DNA of 64,000 nt, taken from positions 1-64,000 of the forward strand of contig NC_022041.1 of the NCBI RefSeq assembly GCF_000444995.1. Direction: 5' to 3'. Shown in pieces: positions 8,980 through 17,995 of the stretch. The notes beneath the pieces are model-generated. The model saw only the letters and a program-made list of their open reading frames with translations. It did not search any database and had not been told where the DNA came from. The DNA is from Paracoccus aminophilus JCM 7686. GTDB lineage: Bacteria; Pseudomonadota; Alphaproteobacteria; Rhodobacterales; Rhodobacteraceae. Numbering within the stretch: the stretch's first letter is position 1; each line of letters begins with the position of its first letter. A program made the translations under genes and the position numbers.

Positions 8980-10449
8980 TTACGTCTTCGCCCGCTCGAT
9001 CGCACCCGAAATGCGGGCGATGCCTTCCGCGATCCGCTCGCTTGGGATCGAGGAATATGCGAGGCGGTAGTGTTGGGGCTGGGGCTCGGGGTCGAAGAAG
9101 AAATCGGGGCCGGGCTCGATAACCACGTCCTGCGCCAAGAGATCTTGAGCGAGGCGGGTCGTATCGATCCCGGGCGGAGTGCGCATCCAAAAGCTCGATC
9201 CGCCCGCGCCACTGCCTGCGCCCGCGATCTCAAGTCGGTGCCGGGCGATGGCTTCTTCCATGACGGCGCGCCGCTCGGCATAGACCCGGCGCATGTGCTC
9301 CATCTGACGATCGGCATGACCGAGCGAGAGGAAATAGGCGACGGTGCGTTGCAGATGGCCGGGCGGGTGGCGCAGCACCAGCGCGCGCAGGGCGCGGGCC
9401 TCGGCCAGAAACTCGGTTGGCCCGACAAGGTAGCCCAGACGCAATCCGGGAAAAAGCGACTTCGAGAACGAGCCGACATAGATCACGCTCTCGGCCCGAT
9501 CGAGCGATTTCAGTGCGGGCGAGGGCGCATTGGTGAAGGACATTTCGAATTCGTAATCGTCTTCGACAATCGCAAATCCCTCGTGCTGCGCGCGCTCCAG
9601 CAGATCGCGGCGGCGGGCCAAAGACATGGTGGTGTTGGTCGGGCATTGGTGGCTGGCGGTGGTGAAGACGACATCGGTGCCTTGCGGGATCTGGTCGGGC
9701 GGCAAGCCTTCGGCATCGACATCGAGCGGGCGGACATGGCAGCGGGTCTGCTCGACGATCTGGCGCAAGCCGGGGTAACAGGGGTTCTCGATCACCGCCG
9801 TCCGGCGCTGGTTCAGCAGGACCTGCGCCGAGAGCCACAGCGCATTCTGCGCGCCAAGCGTCAGCAAAACCTCCTCGGGGCGGGCGTGAATGCCGCGCCG
9901 GGGCAGAAGGTGCCGGGTGATATAGAGCACCAGCTCGGGGTCGTCGGCTTCGTAGAAATCAGCGGTCAGCAGGTTGAAATCGCTTTGACCAAGCGCCTGC
10001 CGCGAGCATTGCCGCCAGGCGGCAAGATCGAAGAGCGCGGGGTCGGCTTGACCGTAGATGAACGGGTAGCGGTAGCTCCGCCATTCCGGATTGCGAAAGC
10101 GCCCGCGGCTGGTGCTGAAGCGTTGACCGATCAGCCGCGACCAATCGGCCCTTTGCTCGGCGTCGTTGGTGGGGGGCGCGGCCGGGCGGCTCTGGACACC
10201 CTCGGCGATGAAATAGCCCGAGCGGTCGCGCGACGACAGAAAGCCTTGCGCCATCAGATCGGCATAGGCGGTGGCCACGGTCAGCCGGCTGATGCCCAGA
10301 TGGCGCGCGAGCTCTCGGCTTGAGGGCAGGCGCTCGCCGGTCAGGAAGCGACGGTCAAGAATGGCCTCGACGATCTGCTGGCGCAGCTGGTGCTGCAGCG
10401 TCGCGGCGCTGGCGGGATCAAGGAAGAACAGCTCGGCTGCGATTGCCAT
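8980..10449 (-). CDS. tauR: MocR-type (GntR/aminotransferase) regulator, probable TauR
   Basis: 489-residue MocR regulator. The N-terminal GntR winged helix (about residues 15-80, with LPSSRELARHLGISRLTVATAY) is fused to a fold-type I aminotransferase domain with PLP-binding Lys330 in GSFSKSLFPGLRLGY. It lies directly downstream of a taurine-type aminotransferase on the same strand. That is the tpa-tauR order of Rhodobacter capsulatus, where TauR activates taurine-use genes. The symbol rests on this context; without it the protein could equally be a PdxR- or GabR-like regulator. The third gene of that operon, xsc, is not found in the window. Confidence 0.75.
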   Translation of the reverse strand: MAIAAELFFLDPASAATLQHQLRQQIVEAILDRRFLTGERLPSSRELARHLGISRLTVATAYADLMAQGFLSSRDRSGYFIAEGVQSRPAAPPTNDAEQRADWSRLIGQRFSTSRGRFRNPEWRSYRYPFIYGQADPALFDLAAWRQCSRQALGQSDFNLLTADFYEADDPELVLYITRHLLPRRGIHARPEEVLLTLGAQNALWLSAQVLLNQRRTAVIENPCYPGLRQIVEQTRCHVRPLDVDAEGLPPDQIPQGTDVVFTTASHQCPTNTTMSLARRRDLLERAQHEGFAIVEDDYEFEMSFTNAPSPALKSLDRAESVIYVGSFSKSLFPGLRLGYLVGPTEFLAEARALRALVLRHPPGHLQRTVAYFLSLGHADRQMEHMRRVYAERRAVMEEAIARHRLEIAGAGSGAGGSSFWMRTPPGIDTTRLAQDLLAQDVVIEPGPDFFFDPEPQPQHYRLAYSSIPSERIAEGIARISGAIERAKT

Positions 10450-10504
10450 CTTGCCCTCATCTGGCCCGGTGAGCGGGCCGGTCTGGACGTGGCGCTATCA
10501 TGGC

Positions 10505-10535
10505 AGAGGCCCGGCAGACAAGCTACCGGGCCTCT
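10505..10535 (-). terminator. Hairpin between tpa and tauR
   Basis: AGAGGCCCGG and CCGGGCCTCT form a perfect ten-base stem with an 11-base loop, 37 bases past the tpa stop. No clear U tract follows on the minus strand, so it may end or attenuate tpa transcription, or only protect the message. Confidence 0.5.
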
Positions 10536-10571
10536 TTGTCACACGTGAAACAATTTGTCGTTTAGATCGGC

Positions 10572-11963
10572 TCAGCCAAAGACGCGGGTCAGGGCCACGT
10601 CGATCGCATTGGTGATCGCGTCGATGTCGTCCGCTGTCGCGATCAGCGCGGGCGAAAGGCAGAGCGTGTTGTTCATCCCCGGCAGTGAGCGGTTGGTCAC
10701 GCCAATGATGACGCCCTGCGCCGAGCATTCCGCCACGACCTTCTGCGCCAGCTTCTCATCGACCGGCTCTTTGGTCTTGCGATCCGCGACCAGCTCGGCG
10801 CCTTGGAAGAGACCGATGCCGCGCACGTCGCCGATGACCTCGTGCTTCTCCATCAGCGCCTTCAGGTTCGCGGTCAGCCGCGCGCCCATGCGCTTGGTGT
10901 TGCCCAGGAGATCCTCGTCGATGATGATGCGCATGTTTTCCAGCGCCGCTGCCGGGCCAGCCGCGCAGCCGCCAAAGGTCGAGATGTCGCGGAAGTAGCT
11001 GAGCGGATCGCTCGGGTCGTCCTTGAACTGATCGAAGACCGCCTCGGTCGTGACCATGCAGGAAATCGCCGCATAGCCCGAAGCGACGCCTTTCGCCATG
11101 GTCACGAAATCCGGCTTGATGTCGAAGTTCTGATAGCCAAACCATTCGCCGGTCCGGCCAAGGCCGCAGACGACCTCGTCGATATGCAGGAGGATATTGT
11201 ACTTCTTGCAGATCTCCTGAACCCGCTCCCAATAGCCTTCCGGCGGGGTGATGACGCCGCCGCCCGCCGTGATCGGTTCGAGGCAGAGCAGGCCGACCTC
11301 GTCCGGGCCTTCGCGCAGGATCACCTCTTCGATGGCATCGGCGGCGCGGCGGCCGTAATCCTCGACATCCCATTGCTTGCGGTATTCGAGGCAATGCGGG
11401 ACCTCGACGAAACCGGCGGGCAGGGGGCCGTAAAGCGCGGCGCGTTCAGGCTGGCCACAGGCGGCGAGGTTCGCGAGTGTGGTGCCGTGATAGTCGCGCT
11501 CGCGATAGAGGATCTTCCATTTCTTGCCGCCGTGATGGCGCGCCGAGATCTGGCGGACCATCTTGAAGACCTTCTCATTCGCCTCAGAACCCGAGTTCGC
11601 GTAATAGATCCGGCTCAGCCCCGGCATCTTGTCCAAGAGCGCCTCGGCAAAAAGCGAGCCGGGGATCGAGCCCGCCGATTGCGCGAAATAGTTCATCTGG
11701 ATCAGCTGGTCGCGCACGGCATTGGCGATGCTCTCGCGGCCATAGCCGACGTTGACCGTCCAAACCCCGCCCGAAACCGCGTCGATGAATTCGCGCCCGG
11801 CGGCGTCCCAGACCCGGATGCCCTTGCCCTCGACGATGATGCGCGGATCGGTGGTTTCCAGCGCCTTGTGCTGAAGCAGGTGGTGCCAGATATGCGCGCG
11901 GTCGGTTTCGATGATATGGGTGAGATCATTGCCGCGAGCGGTGAGCGGATTGGCGATGTTCAT
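10572..11963 (-). CDS. tpa: Class III aminotransferase, probable taurine-pyruvate aminotransferase
   Basis: 463-residue PLP-dependent class III (omega) aminotransferase. It shows YYANSGSEANE, the cofactor Asp in LLHIDEVVCGLGRTG (about D262), and the PLP Lys in FVTMAKGVASGY (about K291). The expected reaction is taurine plus pyruvate to sulfoacetaldehyde plus alanine. The start at 11963 (MNIANPLTARGND) was chosen over an upstream ATG at 12089 whose extension is not family-like. The following MocR regulator fits taurine control. Substrate identity is inferred; other omega-amino acids such as hypotaurine or beta-alanine remain possible. Confidence 0.75.
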   Translation of the reverse strand: MNIANPLTARGNDLTHIIETDRAHIWHHLLQHKALETTDPRIIVEGKGIRVWDAAGREFIDAVSGGVWTVNVGYGRESIANAVRDQLIQMNYFAQSAGSIPGSLFAEALLDKMPGLSRIYYANSGSEANEKVFKMVRQISARHHGGKKWKILYRERDYHGTTLANLAACGQPERAALYGPLPAGFVEVPHCLEYRKQWDVEDYGRRAADAIEEVILREGPDEVGLLCLEPITAGGGVITPPEGYWERVQEICKKYNILLHIDEVVCGLGRTGEWFGYQNFDIKPDFVTMAKGVASGYAAISCMVTTEAVFDQFKDDPSDPLSYFRDISTFGGCAAGPAAALENMRIIIDEDLLGNTKRMGARLTANLKALMEKHEVIGDVRGIGLFQGAELVADRKTKEPVDEKLAQKVVAECSAQGVIIGVTNRSLPGMNNTLCLSPALIATADDIDAITNAIDVALTRVFG

Positions 11964-12118
11964 GGCGGGGCCTCTTGGACGGAAGGACGGTTGTGTCGGC
12001 CACAGCCTCTCATGTCCCCGCACGCGGCAATAGTGCCAGATGCCCTGAATCGATAAGGCCAGTTGCGGGGATTTCCGACAGCTGGCCAAATCATCTTTGC
12101 AGGTCTGATCTTCTGGGA

Positions 12119-12679
12119 TCAGCCGGGGTTCGAGCTGACGCCGACCTTGGCCGGGCGCAGCAGGCGATCGTGCAGCATGAAGCCGTTGTCCATGGTCTGG
12201 ATGATCGTGCCCTTCACTGTGCCCGGGACCGGAGCCTCGAACATCGCCTCGTGCAGCTTGGGATCGAAGGTCTCGCCAAGGGCCGGGCTGATGACGGTAA
12301 TGCCGTGTTTGGTGAAGATGCTTTCCAGCTCGCGCAGGGTCAGCTCGACGCCTTCGATCAAGGCGCCCGCGACAGCGCGCTGCTCTTCGGTGGCATGGGT
12401 CAGGGCGCGGGTCAGGTTGTCATGGACCGGGGCCAGATCGCGGGCGAGACGAGTGCCGCCATATTGCTCGGCATCGCGACGTTCGCGGTCGGCGCGTTTG
12501 CGGGCATTCTCGGCATCGGCGAGCGCGCGCATGAAGCGGTCGCGATATTCGTCACGTTCGGCAATGATGGCTTCGATCTCCGGGGCGGCGGTCACATCCC
12601 CAAGGTCAACATCTTCCCCGAAGATATCCTCTGGGAGATCGCTCTCGGGCAGGCGCCCGTTTTGGTTGTCTTTCGTCAT
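12119..12679 (-). CDS. grpE: Nucleotide exchange factor GrpE
   Basis: Releases ADP from the Hsp70 chaperone DnaK. The sequence has a long acidic, coiled-coil N-terminal half (IIAERDEYRDRFMRALADAENARKR) and the C-terminal beta domain ending near GTIIQTMDNGFMLHDRLLRPAKVGVS, the family signature. The second of two adjacent ATGs (12679) was chosen because AAGGA lies seven bases upstream; 12682 is the alternative. The hrcA stop is one base before that first ATG, so hrcA-grpE is an operon. Length is 186 residues. Confidence 0.93.
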   Translation of the reverse strand: MTKDNQNGRLPESDLPEDIFGEDVDLGDVTAAPEIEAIIAERDEYRDRFMRALADAENARKRADRERRDAEQYGGTRLARDLAPVHDNLTRALTHATEEQRAVAGALIEGVELTLRELESIFTKHGITVISPALGETFDPKLHEAMFEAPVPGTVKGTIIQTMDNGFMLHDRLLRPAKVGVSSNPG

Positions 12680-12683
12680 CATC

Positions 12684-13739
12684 TCATCCTTTTCTGCCGG
12701 AGAGGACCCGCCCGACCAATTGGGCAGTGTAATCCACGATAGGCACGATGCGTCCATAGTTCAGTCGCGTCGGTCCAATCACCCCCACGGCTCCGACAAT
12801 TTTCCGGTCAGCGTTCATATAGGGGGAAACCACCAGAGAGGAACCAGAAAGTGAAAAGAGTTTGTTTTCAGAGCCGATGAAGATGCGCACCCCCTCGCCA
12901 TCTTCCGCCAGTTCAAGAAAACGCGCGATGTCGCGCTTTCGTTCAAGGTCGTCGAAAAGCACGCGGATCCGTTCGAGATCCTCGACCTCGTGATCCAGCA
13001 GATTGGCGCGCCCGCGCACGATCAACCGCGAGTCCGAGCCGTCGCCTTCCCAAAGCGCCAGCCCGGTCGAGACCAGCTCGGCTGCGAGCCCGTCCAGCTG
13101 CTGACGCGAGGCGGTGATCTCTTTGGTGATCGAGGCGCGCAAGTCGGTCAGCGTCCGGCCCTCGCCGATGGCGTTCAGGAAATTCCCGGCCTCGCGCATC
13201 GAAGAGGGCGTCTGTCCCAGCGGCGGGGTAAAGACGCGGTTCTCGACGCGGCCGTCGGCGAAGACCAGAACGACCAGCGCGCGGTCGGCGGCGAGGCTCA
13301 CGAATTCGATATGGCGGATCGGCGCTTCCTGTTTGGGCGTCAGCACCAGCGAGGCGCCATGGGTCAGCGCCGACAGCGCGCCGCCGATCCGGTCCAGAAG
13401 CAGGCCGGTGTCCGAGGTGTCGTGACCCACGGTCTCGTCAATAGCGCTGCGGTCGGTCTCGGTCACCGGACCGGCCTCCATCAGCGCATCGACGAAAAGC
13501 CGCAGCCCGATCTGCGTCGGCAGGCGCCCGGCGGAAATATGGGGGCTGTTCAGAAGGCCCAGATGTTCGAGATCCTGCATGACATTGCGGATCGTCGCGG
13601 CACTGACCCTTTCGCTCATGTCGCGGGTCAGCGTGCGCGAGCCCACCGGCTCGCCCGTGTCGAGATATGCCTCGACCACGCGCCGGAACACCTCGCGAGA
13701 GCGGTCGTTGAGTTCGGAAAGCAGGCTGTGTTCGGGCAT
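12684..13739 (-). CDS. hrcA: Heat-inducible transcriptional repressor HrcA
   Basis: Repressor of heat-shock genes that binds CIRCE operators. The N-terminal winged helix (LNDRSREVFRRVVEAYLDTGEPVGSRTL, then SAATIRNVMQDLEHLGLL) is followed by a GAF-like domain and a C-terminus with VGVIGPTRLNYGRIVPIVDYTAQ. At 351 residues it has normal length. It heads the hrcA-grpE pair and diverges from rph. I found no CIRCE repeat in the 109 bases upstream, so autoregulation through CIRCE is not supported at this promoter. Confidence 0.95.
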   Translation of the reverse strand: MPEHSLLSELNDRSREVFRRVVEAYLDTGEPVGSRTLTRDMSERVSAATIRNVMQDLEHLGLLNSPHISAGRLPTQIGLRLFVDALMEAGPVTETDRSAIDETVGHDTSDTGLLLDRIGGALSALTHGASLVLTPKQEAPIRHIEFVSLAADRALVVLVFADGRVENRVFTPPLGQTPSSMREAGNFLNAIGEGRTLTDLRASITKEITASRQQLDGLAAELVSTGLALWEGDGSDSRLIVRGRANLLDHEVEDLERIRVLFDDLERKRDIARFLELAEDGEGVRIFIGSENKLFSLSGSSLVVSPYMNADRKIVGAVGVIGPTRLNYGRIVPIVDYTAQLVGRVLSGRKG

Positions 13740-13848
13740 TTCGTCTCGGATTGGCCTTCATGGGTCGGGGCGGGGGCTGCGGTGACGGGTTGCGAACCAG
13801 GGCCGCTGGCCTGTAATTGGCAGCAACCTATCCCGAAAGGAATGTCAG

Positions 13849-14562
13849 ATGCGCCCGTCAGGACGAAATTTAAGCGATATGCGCCCGATTTCAATTGAAA
13901 CCGGGGTTATGCGTCACGCCGAGGGCTCTTGCCTGATCCGTTGCGGCGGCACCGAAGTGCTGTGCACGGCCTCGCTCGAAGAAAAATGTCCGCCCTTTCT
14001 CAAGGGTTCTGGGCAGGGCTGGGTGACGGCGGAATACGGGATGCTGCCGCGTGCGACGAACAGCCGCAACAAGCGCGAAGCTGCGCTTGGCAAGCAATCG
14101 GGCCGCTCGCAGGAAATCCAGCGCCTGATCGGTCGCTCGCTGCGCGCAGGCGTCGATCGCCGCGCGCTTGGTGAACGCCAGATCATCATCGACTGCGATG
14201 TCATTCAGGCCGATGGCGGCACCCGCTGCGCCGCGATCACCGGCGGTTGGGTCGCGCTGCGCCTTGCGGTGAACAAGCTGATGAAGGCCGGGCTGATCAA
14301 CATCGACCCGATCATCGACCATGTCGCCGCGGTCTCTTGCGGGATCTATGCCGGGCAGGCGGTGATGGATCTCGACTATGCCGAGGACAGCGAAGCGGGC
14401 ACCGATGGCAATTTCGTTCTGACCGGGGCGGGGCGTCTTATCGAGGTACAGATGTCGGCAGAGGGCTCGCCCTTCTCGCGCGATCAGATGAACCAGCTCA
14501 TGGATCTGGCCGAGGCGGGTGTGGCCCAGCTCGTGGCTGCGCAGAAGGCTGCCATCGCATGA
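13849..14562 (+). CDS. rph: Ribonuclease PH
   Basis: Phosphorolytic 3'-5' exoribonuclease that trims tRNA 3' ends. The sequence from [14 protein letters not shown] through [28 protein letters not shown] and [20 protein letters not shown] is the family core with its phosphate-binding residues. At 237 residues it has the standard length. GAAAGGA lies upstream of the ATG. Its stop overlaps the rdgB start (ATGA). Divergent hrcA starts 109 bases away. Confidence 0.96.
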   Translation: MRPSGRNLSDMRPISIETGVMRHAEGSCLIRCGGTEVLCTASLEEKCPPFLKGSGQGWVTAEYGMLPRATNSRNKREAALGKQSGRSQEIQRLIGRSLRAGVDRRALGERQIIIDCDVIQADGGTRCAAITGGWVALRLAVNKLMKAGLINIDPIIDHVAAVSCGIYAGQAVMDLDYAEDSEAGTDGNFVLTGAGRLIEVQMSAEGSPFSRDQMNQLMDLAEAGVAQLVAAQKAAIA

Positions 14563-15164
14563 GAAAGCTGACTGAGAAGAAGCTGCTGATCGCGACCCAC
14601 AACAAGGGCAAGCTTGACGAGATGCGCGCGATGTTCGCGCCGCATGGCATCGAGGTCACCTCGGCGGGCGAGCTCGGTCTGGCCGAGCCGGTCGAGACCG
14701 AGGACAATTTCGTCGGCAATGCCCGGATCAAGGCCCGCGCCGCGATGGAGGCGACCGGCCTGCCGGTTCTGGCCGATGACAGCGGCATCACCATCGACGG
14801 TCTGGGCGGCGCGCCCGGCGTCTATACCGCCGATTGGGCCGAGACCCCGAATGGCCGCGATTTCGATCTCGCCATGACCCGCGCCTGGACCGAGCTTGAG
14901 GCGCTGAACGCGCCCGAGCCGCGCACCGCGCAATTCCGCGCCACGCTGCTTTTACTGTGGCCGGACGGGCATGAGGAAATCTTCGAGGGCGTCGCGCCGG
15001 GGCATCTCGTCTGGCCGACGCGCGGGGCGCATGGTCACGGCTATGATCCGATGTTCATCCCGGATGGGCAGGATCGCACCTTCGCGGAAATGACCGCAGA
15101 AGAGAAAAACCAGATCAGCCACCGCGCCGATGCCTTCCGCAAATTGGAGGCCGTCCTTGCGTAA
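14559..15164 (+). CDS. rdgB: XTP/dITP diphosphatase RdgB (HAM1 family)
   Basis: House-cleaning pyrophosphatase that removes non-canonical purine nucleoside triphosphates (XTP, dITP). The N-terminal [18 protein letters not shown], the [20 protein letters not shown] block and the C-terminal [21 protein letters not shown] are diagnostic. The start at 14559 overlaps the rph stop. A longer frame reading upstream through rph is a shadow. Length is 201 residues. Confidence 0.95.
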   Translation: MRKLTEKKLLIATHNKGKLDEMRAMFAPHGIEVTSAGELGLAEPVETEDNFVGNARIKARAAMEATGLPVLADDSGITIDGLGGAPGVYTADWAETPNGRDFDLAMTRAWTELEALNAPEPRTAQFRATLLLLWPDGHEEIFEGVAPGHLVWPTRGAHGHGYDPMFIPDGQDRTFAEMTAEEKNQISHRADAFRKLEAVLA

Positions 15165-15531
15165 AATCTCGGGTGGATCGGCCTTCGAGGCCAAACTGGG
15201 CTACAGCCGCGCCGTGGTCAAAGGCCCGTGGTGTTTCGTGTCGGGCGTGACCGGCTATGACTACACCGCCATGGCGATGCCAGACGCCGCCGCCGATCAG
15301 GCGCGCAACTGCTTCGAGACCATCGTTGCGGCTTTGACCGAGGGCGGCTTTTCGCTCTCGGATGTCGTGCGGGTTCAATACACCGTGACCGACGCCGGGT
15401 TGGTGGATGAAATCGCGCCGGTGCTTGCCCATTATCTGGGAGAGATCCGGCCTGCGGCGACCATGGTGGTCGCGGGGCTGATCAAGCCCGAGATGAAGAT
15501 CGAAGTCGAAGTCACCGCTTTGAAGGAGTGA
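15157..15531 (+). CDS. RidA family (YjgF/YER057c/UK114) protein
   Basis: 124-residue RidA-fold protein. Family members hydrolyse reactive enamine/imine intermediates or act in related deaminations. The segments VSGVTGYDY, ARNCFETIVAALTEGGFSLSDVVRVQYTVTD and the C-terminal KIEVEVTALKE fit the family. The TTG start at 15157 was chosen because TTGGAGG at 15144-15150 is ideally spaced and gives a family-like N-terminus. An ATG at 15130 would bury the Shine-Dalgarno inside the gene. It overlaps the rdgB end by eight bases. Confidence 0.85.
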   Translation: MRKISGGSAFEAKLGYSRAVVKGPWCFVSGVTGYDYTAMAMPDAAADQARNCFETIVAALTEGGFSLSDVVRVQYTVTDAGLVDEIAPVLAHYLGEIRPAATMVVAGLIKPEMKIEVEVTALKE

Positions 15532-15567
15532 CGGCGGTCGCAGACCTGCCCTCATCCAAGACCGACC

Positions 15568-15595
15568 GCGTGGGCAAAGCCTGCTCTGCCCACGC
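15568..15595 (+). terminator. Hairpin between the RidA gene and hemW
   Basis: GCGTGGGCA and TGCCCACGC form a perfect nine-base stem with a ten-base loop. No U tract follows, so it is a weak terminator or a message-stabilising structure. Confidence 0.4.
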
Positions 15596-15635
15596 CCCGC
15601 CAGCCCGTCCTCAGCCCGCCGCGTAGAAGTCCCAG

Positions 15636-16823
15636 ATGATCCAAGACCAGATTTCGCCCGATCCGGCCGCCAATGACTGGCGCTCGGGCGGTTTCGGCCT
15701 TTACGTCCATTGGCCGTTCTGCGCCTCGAAATGTCCCTATTGCGACTTCAACAGCCATGTTGCGGGGGCGATCGACCAAAGCCGTTGGGCGCGCGCCTAT
15801 GAGGTTGAGCTGGCGCGTCTGGGCCAGCAGGCGCCGGGGCGGGTGCTCAATTCGATCTTCTTCGGTGGCGGCACGCCCTCGCTGATGGCGCCGGAAACCG
15901 TGGCCTCGGTGATCGAGGCCGCGCGCGCCGCCTGGCCCTTCGCCAATGACATCGAGATCACGCTGGAAGCCAACCCCACCTCGGTCGAGATGGGGCGTTT
16001 TCGCGCCTATGCCGAGGCCGGGGTGAACCGGCTGTCGATGGGCGTGCAGGCGCTGAATGACGCCGATCTGCACAAGCTCGGGCGGATGCATTCGGTGGCC
16101 GAGGCGCAGGCGGCGTTCGACATCGCGCGCTCGGCCTTTGACCGCGTGAGCTTCGATCTGATCTATGCCCGGCAGGATCAAAGCCGCGAGGCTTGGCGCA
16201 AAGAGCTGACCGAGGCGCTGGCGATGGCGGTCGATCACCTCTCGCTTTACCAACTGACGATCGAGCCGGGCACGGCTTTTGGCGCGCGCCACGACAAGGG
16301 CGGGCTGAAGGGCCTGCCCGACGACGATCTGGCGGCCGATATGTATCTTGAGACGCAGGACATTCTGGCCGAGGCCGGGATGCCCGCCTATGAGGTCTCG
16401 AACCACGCGCGCGACGGCGCGCAAAGCCGGCACAATCTGGTCTATTGGCGCCAAGGCGACTGGGCCGCCGCTGGCCCCGGCGCGCATGGCCGCCTGACGC
16501 TCGACCGCACCCGCTACGCGACTGAGGCCCATCGCGCCCCCGGCGCATGGCTGGCCGCGCTTGAGGCCGAGGGCACCGGCGAAAGCCTGCGCGATGCGCT
16601 GACGCTCGAAGACCGCGCGCTCGAATATCTGCTGATGTCGCTGCGTCTGGCCGAGGGCATGGAGATCTCGCGCTACGAGGCTCTGGCCGGGCAGGCGTTG
16701 CCCGCCGACAAGCTTGCCGATCTGAGCCAGATGGGGCTGGTCACCCGCCGGGGCGACCGGCTGGCCGCGACCGATCAGGGCCGTCCGGTCCTCAACGCCA
16801 TTCTGCGCGAGCTCGCGGCCTGA
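15636..16823 (+). CDS. hemW: Radical SAM family haem chaperone HemW
   Basis: 395-residue radical SAM protein of the HemN/HemW family. The cluster motif is FCASKCPYC (C-x3-C-x2-C, about residues 31-37), followed by FFGGGTPSL. The sequence lacks the N-terminal extension of coproporphyrinogen dehydrogenase HemN, which favours HemW, a haem-binding insertion chaperone. SAM-site blocks LSMGVQALNDADLHKLGRMH and FDLIYARQ are present. No clear Shine-Dalgarno precedes the ATG. Its stop overlaps the next start (TGATG). Confidence 0.9.
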   Translation: MIQDQISPDPAANDWRSGGFGLYVHWPFCASKCPYCDFNSHVAGAIDQSRWARAYEVELARLGQQAPGRVLNSIFFGGGTPSLMAPETVASVIEAARAAWPFANDIEITLEANPTSVEMGRFRAYAEAGVNRLSMGVQALNDADLHKLGRMHSVAEAQAAFDIARSAFDRVSFDLIYARQDQSREAWRKELTEALAMAVDHLSLYQLTIEPGTAFGARHDKGGLKGLPDDDLAADMYLETQDILAEAGMPAYEVSNHARDGAQSRHNLVYWRQGDWAAAGPGAHGRLTLDRTRYATEAHRAPGAWLAALEAEGTGESLRDALTLEDRALEYLLMSLRLAEGMEISRYEALAGQALPADKLADLSQMGLVTRRGDRLAATDQGRPVLNAILRELAA

Positions 16824-17188
16824 TGCGGATCGTCTATCTGGGCATGGGCTGGCTGGGCGTCATCCTTGGCGCAATCGGGGCGCTTTTGCCGGTCATACCG
16901 ACCGTGCCCTTCCTGATCGTCGCGGTCTGGGCGTTTTCGCGCTCCTCGCCGGAACTGCGCGACCGCATCCTGAACCACCCGACGCTCGGCCCGCCGATCC
17001 GCGCTTGGCGCGACGATGGCACGATCAAGCGCCGGGTCAAATATTTCGCGACGGCGGCGATGATCATGGGGCTCGGCTGGTCGATCTTTCTGGACCTGCC
17101 GCTTTACGTGATCATCCCGCAGGGGCTGATCTGCACGGCCATCGCTTTGTTCATCGTGACCCGGCCAGAGCCCGCCGCAAAGCCCTGA
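16823..17188 (+). CDS. DUF454 (YbaN-like) inner membrane protein
   Basis: 121-residue membrane protein. It has an N-terminal hydrophobic segment (LGMGWLGVILGAIGALLPVIP), the family motif VPFLIVAVWAFSRSSPELRDRILNHPTLGPPI, and two more hydrophobic segments. It matches the YbaN/DUF454 group of small inner membrane proteins of unknown function. It is translationally coupled to hemW. Confidence 0.85.
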   Translation: MRIVYLGMGWLGVILGAIGALLPVIPTVPFLIVAVWAFSRSSPELRDRILNHPTLGPPIRAWRDDGTIKRRVKYFATAAMIMGLGWSIFLDLPLYVIIPQGLICTAIALFIVTRPEPAAKP

Positions 17189-17293
17189 GGGCAAGGGCAG
17201 GGCGTGCCCGGCCCGCTTCCCGGCCTGGCTTCCTGCCGGGCTTGCCGCCGCCTGCCGCGCGGCTATTCTGCTGCCCGGGCAAAGGGAGCGCAG

Positions 17294-17995
17294 ATGAAGA
17301 CGATTGGCATTCTGGGCGGCATGTCCGCCGCCTCGACCCAGATCTATTACCGGACGTTGTGCGATCTGACGCGGGACCGTCTGGGCGGGCTGCATTCGCC
17401 GGAGCTGCTGATCCGCTCGCTCGATTTCGCGCCGATTGCGGCGTTGCAGGCGGCGGGCGATTGGGCCGGGGCCGGGCGGATCCTCAACCGCGAGGCGCTG
17501 GCCTTGCAGCGCGGCGGGGCCGATCTTTTGCTGCTCGCGACCAATACGATGCACAAGCTTGCGCCTGAAATGATGGCGGGCGTGACGGTCCCGCTGATCC
17601 ATATCGCCGATGCGACCGCCGCCGCGATCCGCGGGCAGGGCCTGCGCCGCCCCGGCCTGATGGCCACGGCCTTCACGATGGAGCAGAGCTTTTACACCGA
17701 CCGTCTGGCGGCGGCAGGGCTGGCTCCGGCGATCCCGAAGCCAGAGGACCGCGCCCAGATCCACCGCATCATCTATGACGAGCTTTGCCGCGATCTGGTC
17801 ACCGACGAGAGCCGCGCGCGCTTTGAAGAGATCGCCGCAAGGCTGGTCGCGGACGGGGCGGATAGCCTGATTCTGGGCTGCACCGAGGTCGGGATGCTAC
17901 TTCATCAGGGCAATGTCGTGGTGCCGGTCTTTGACACGGTCGCGGTCCATTGTCAGGCCGCGCTCGAGGCTGCCTTGGCGGGTGACCCCGCCTGA
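17294..17995 (+). CDS. Aspartate/glutamate racemase family protein
   Basis: 233-residue protein of the aspartate/glutamate racemase superfamily. MKTIGILGGMSAASTQIYYR opens the first half-domain. The catalytic cysteine pair is normally one per half: LLATNTMHKL carries Thr in place of the first Cys, while LILGCTEVGMLL keeps the second Cys. That single-Cys pattern suggests activity other than classical racemisation, or a YgeA-like amino-acid racemase with altered chemistry. AAAGGGAG precedes the ATG at 17294; the frame open from 17204 is an unlikely extension. Confidence 0.8.
   Translation: MKTIGILGGMSAASTQIYYRTLCDLTRDRLGGLHSPELLIRSLDFAPIAALQAAGDWAGAGRILNREALALQRGGADLLLLATNTMHKLAPEMMAGVTVPLIHIADATAAAIRGQGLRRPGLMATAFTMEQSFYTDRLAAAGLAPAIPKPEDRAQIHRIIYDELCRDLVTDESRARFEEIAARLVADGADSLILGCTEVGMLLHQGNVVVPVFDTVAVHCQAALEAALAGDPA

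Noticed and set aside
9070..10323. 417-residue plus-strand frame opposite the MocR regulator
   Set aside because: Low-complexity Gly/Arg/Ala composition and mirror of a well-supported gene.
11964..12118. TauR-type direct repeats upstream of the aminotransferase
   Set aside because: No paired CTGGAC-like repeats were found; a single CTGGAC at 10482-10487 lies on the other side of the gene.
13740..13848. CIRCE operator upstream of hrcA or rph
   Set aside because: I looked for TTAGCACTC-N9-GAGTGCTAA and near forms; none is present.
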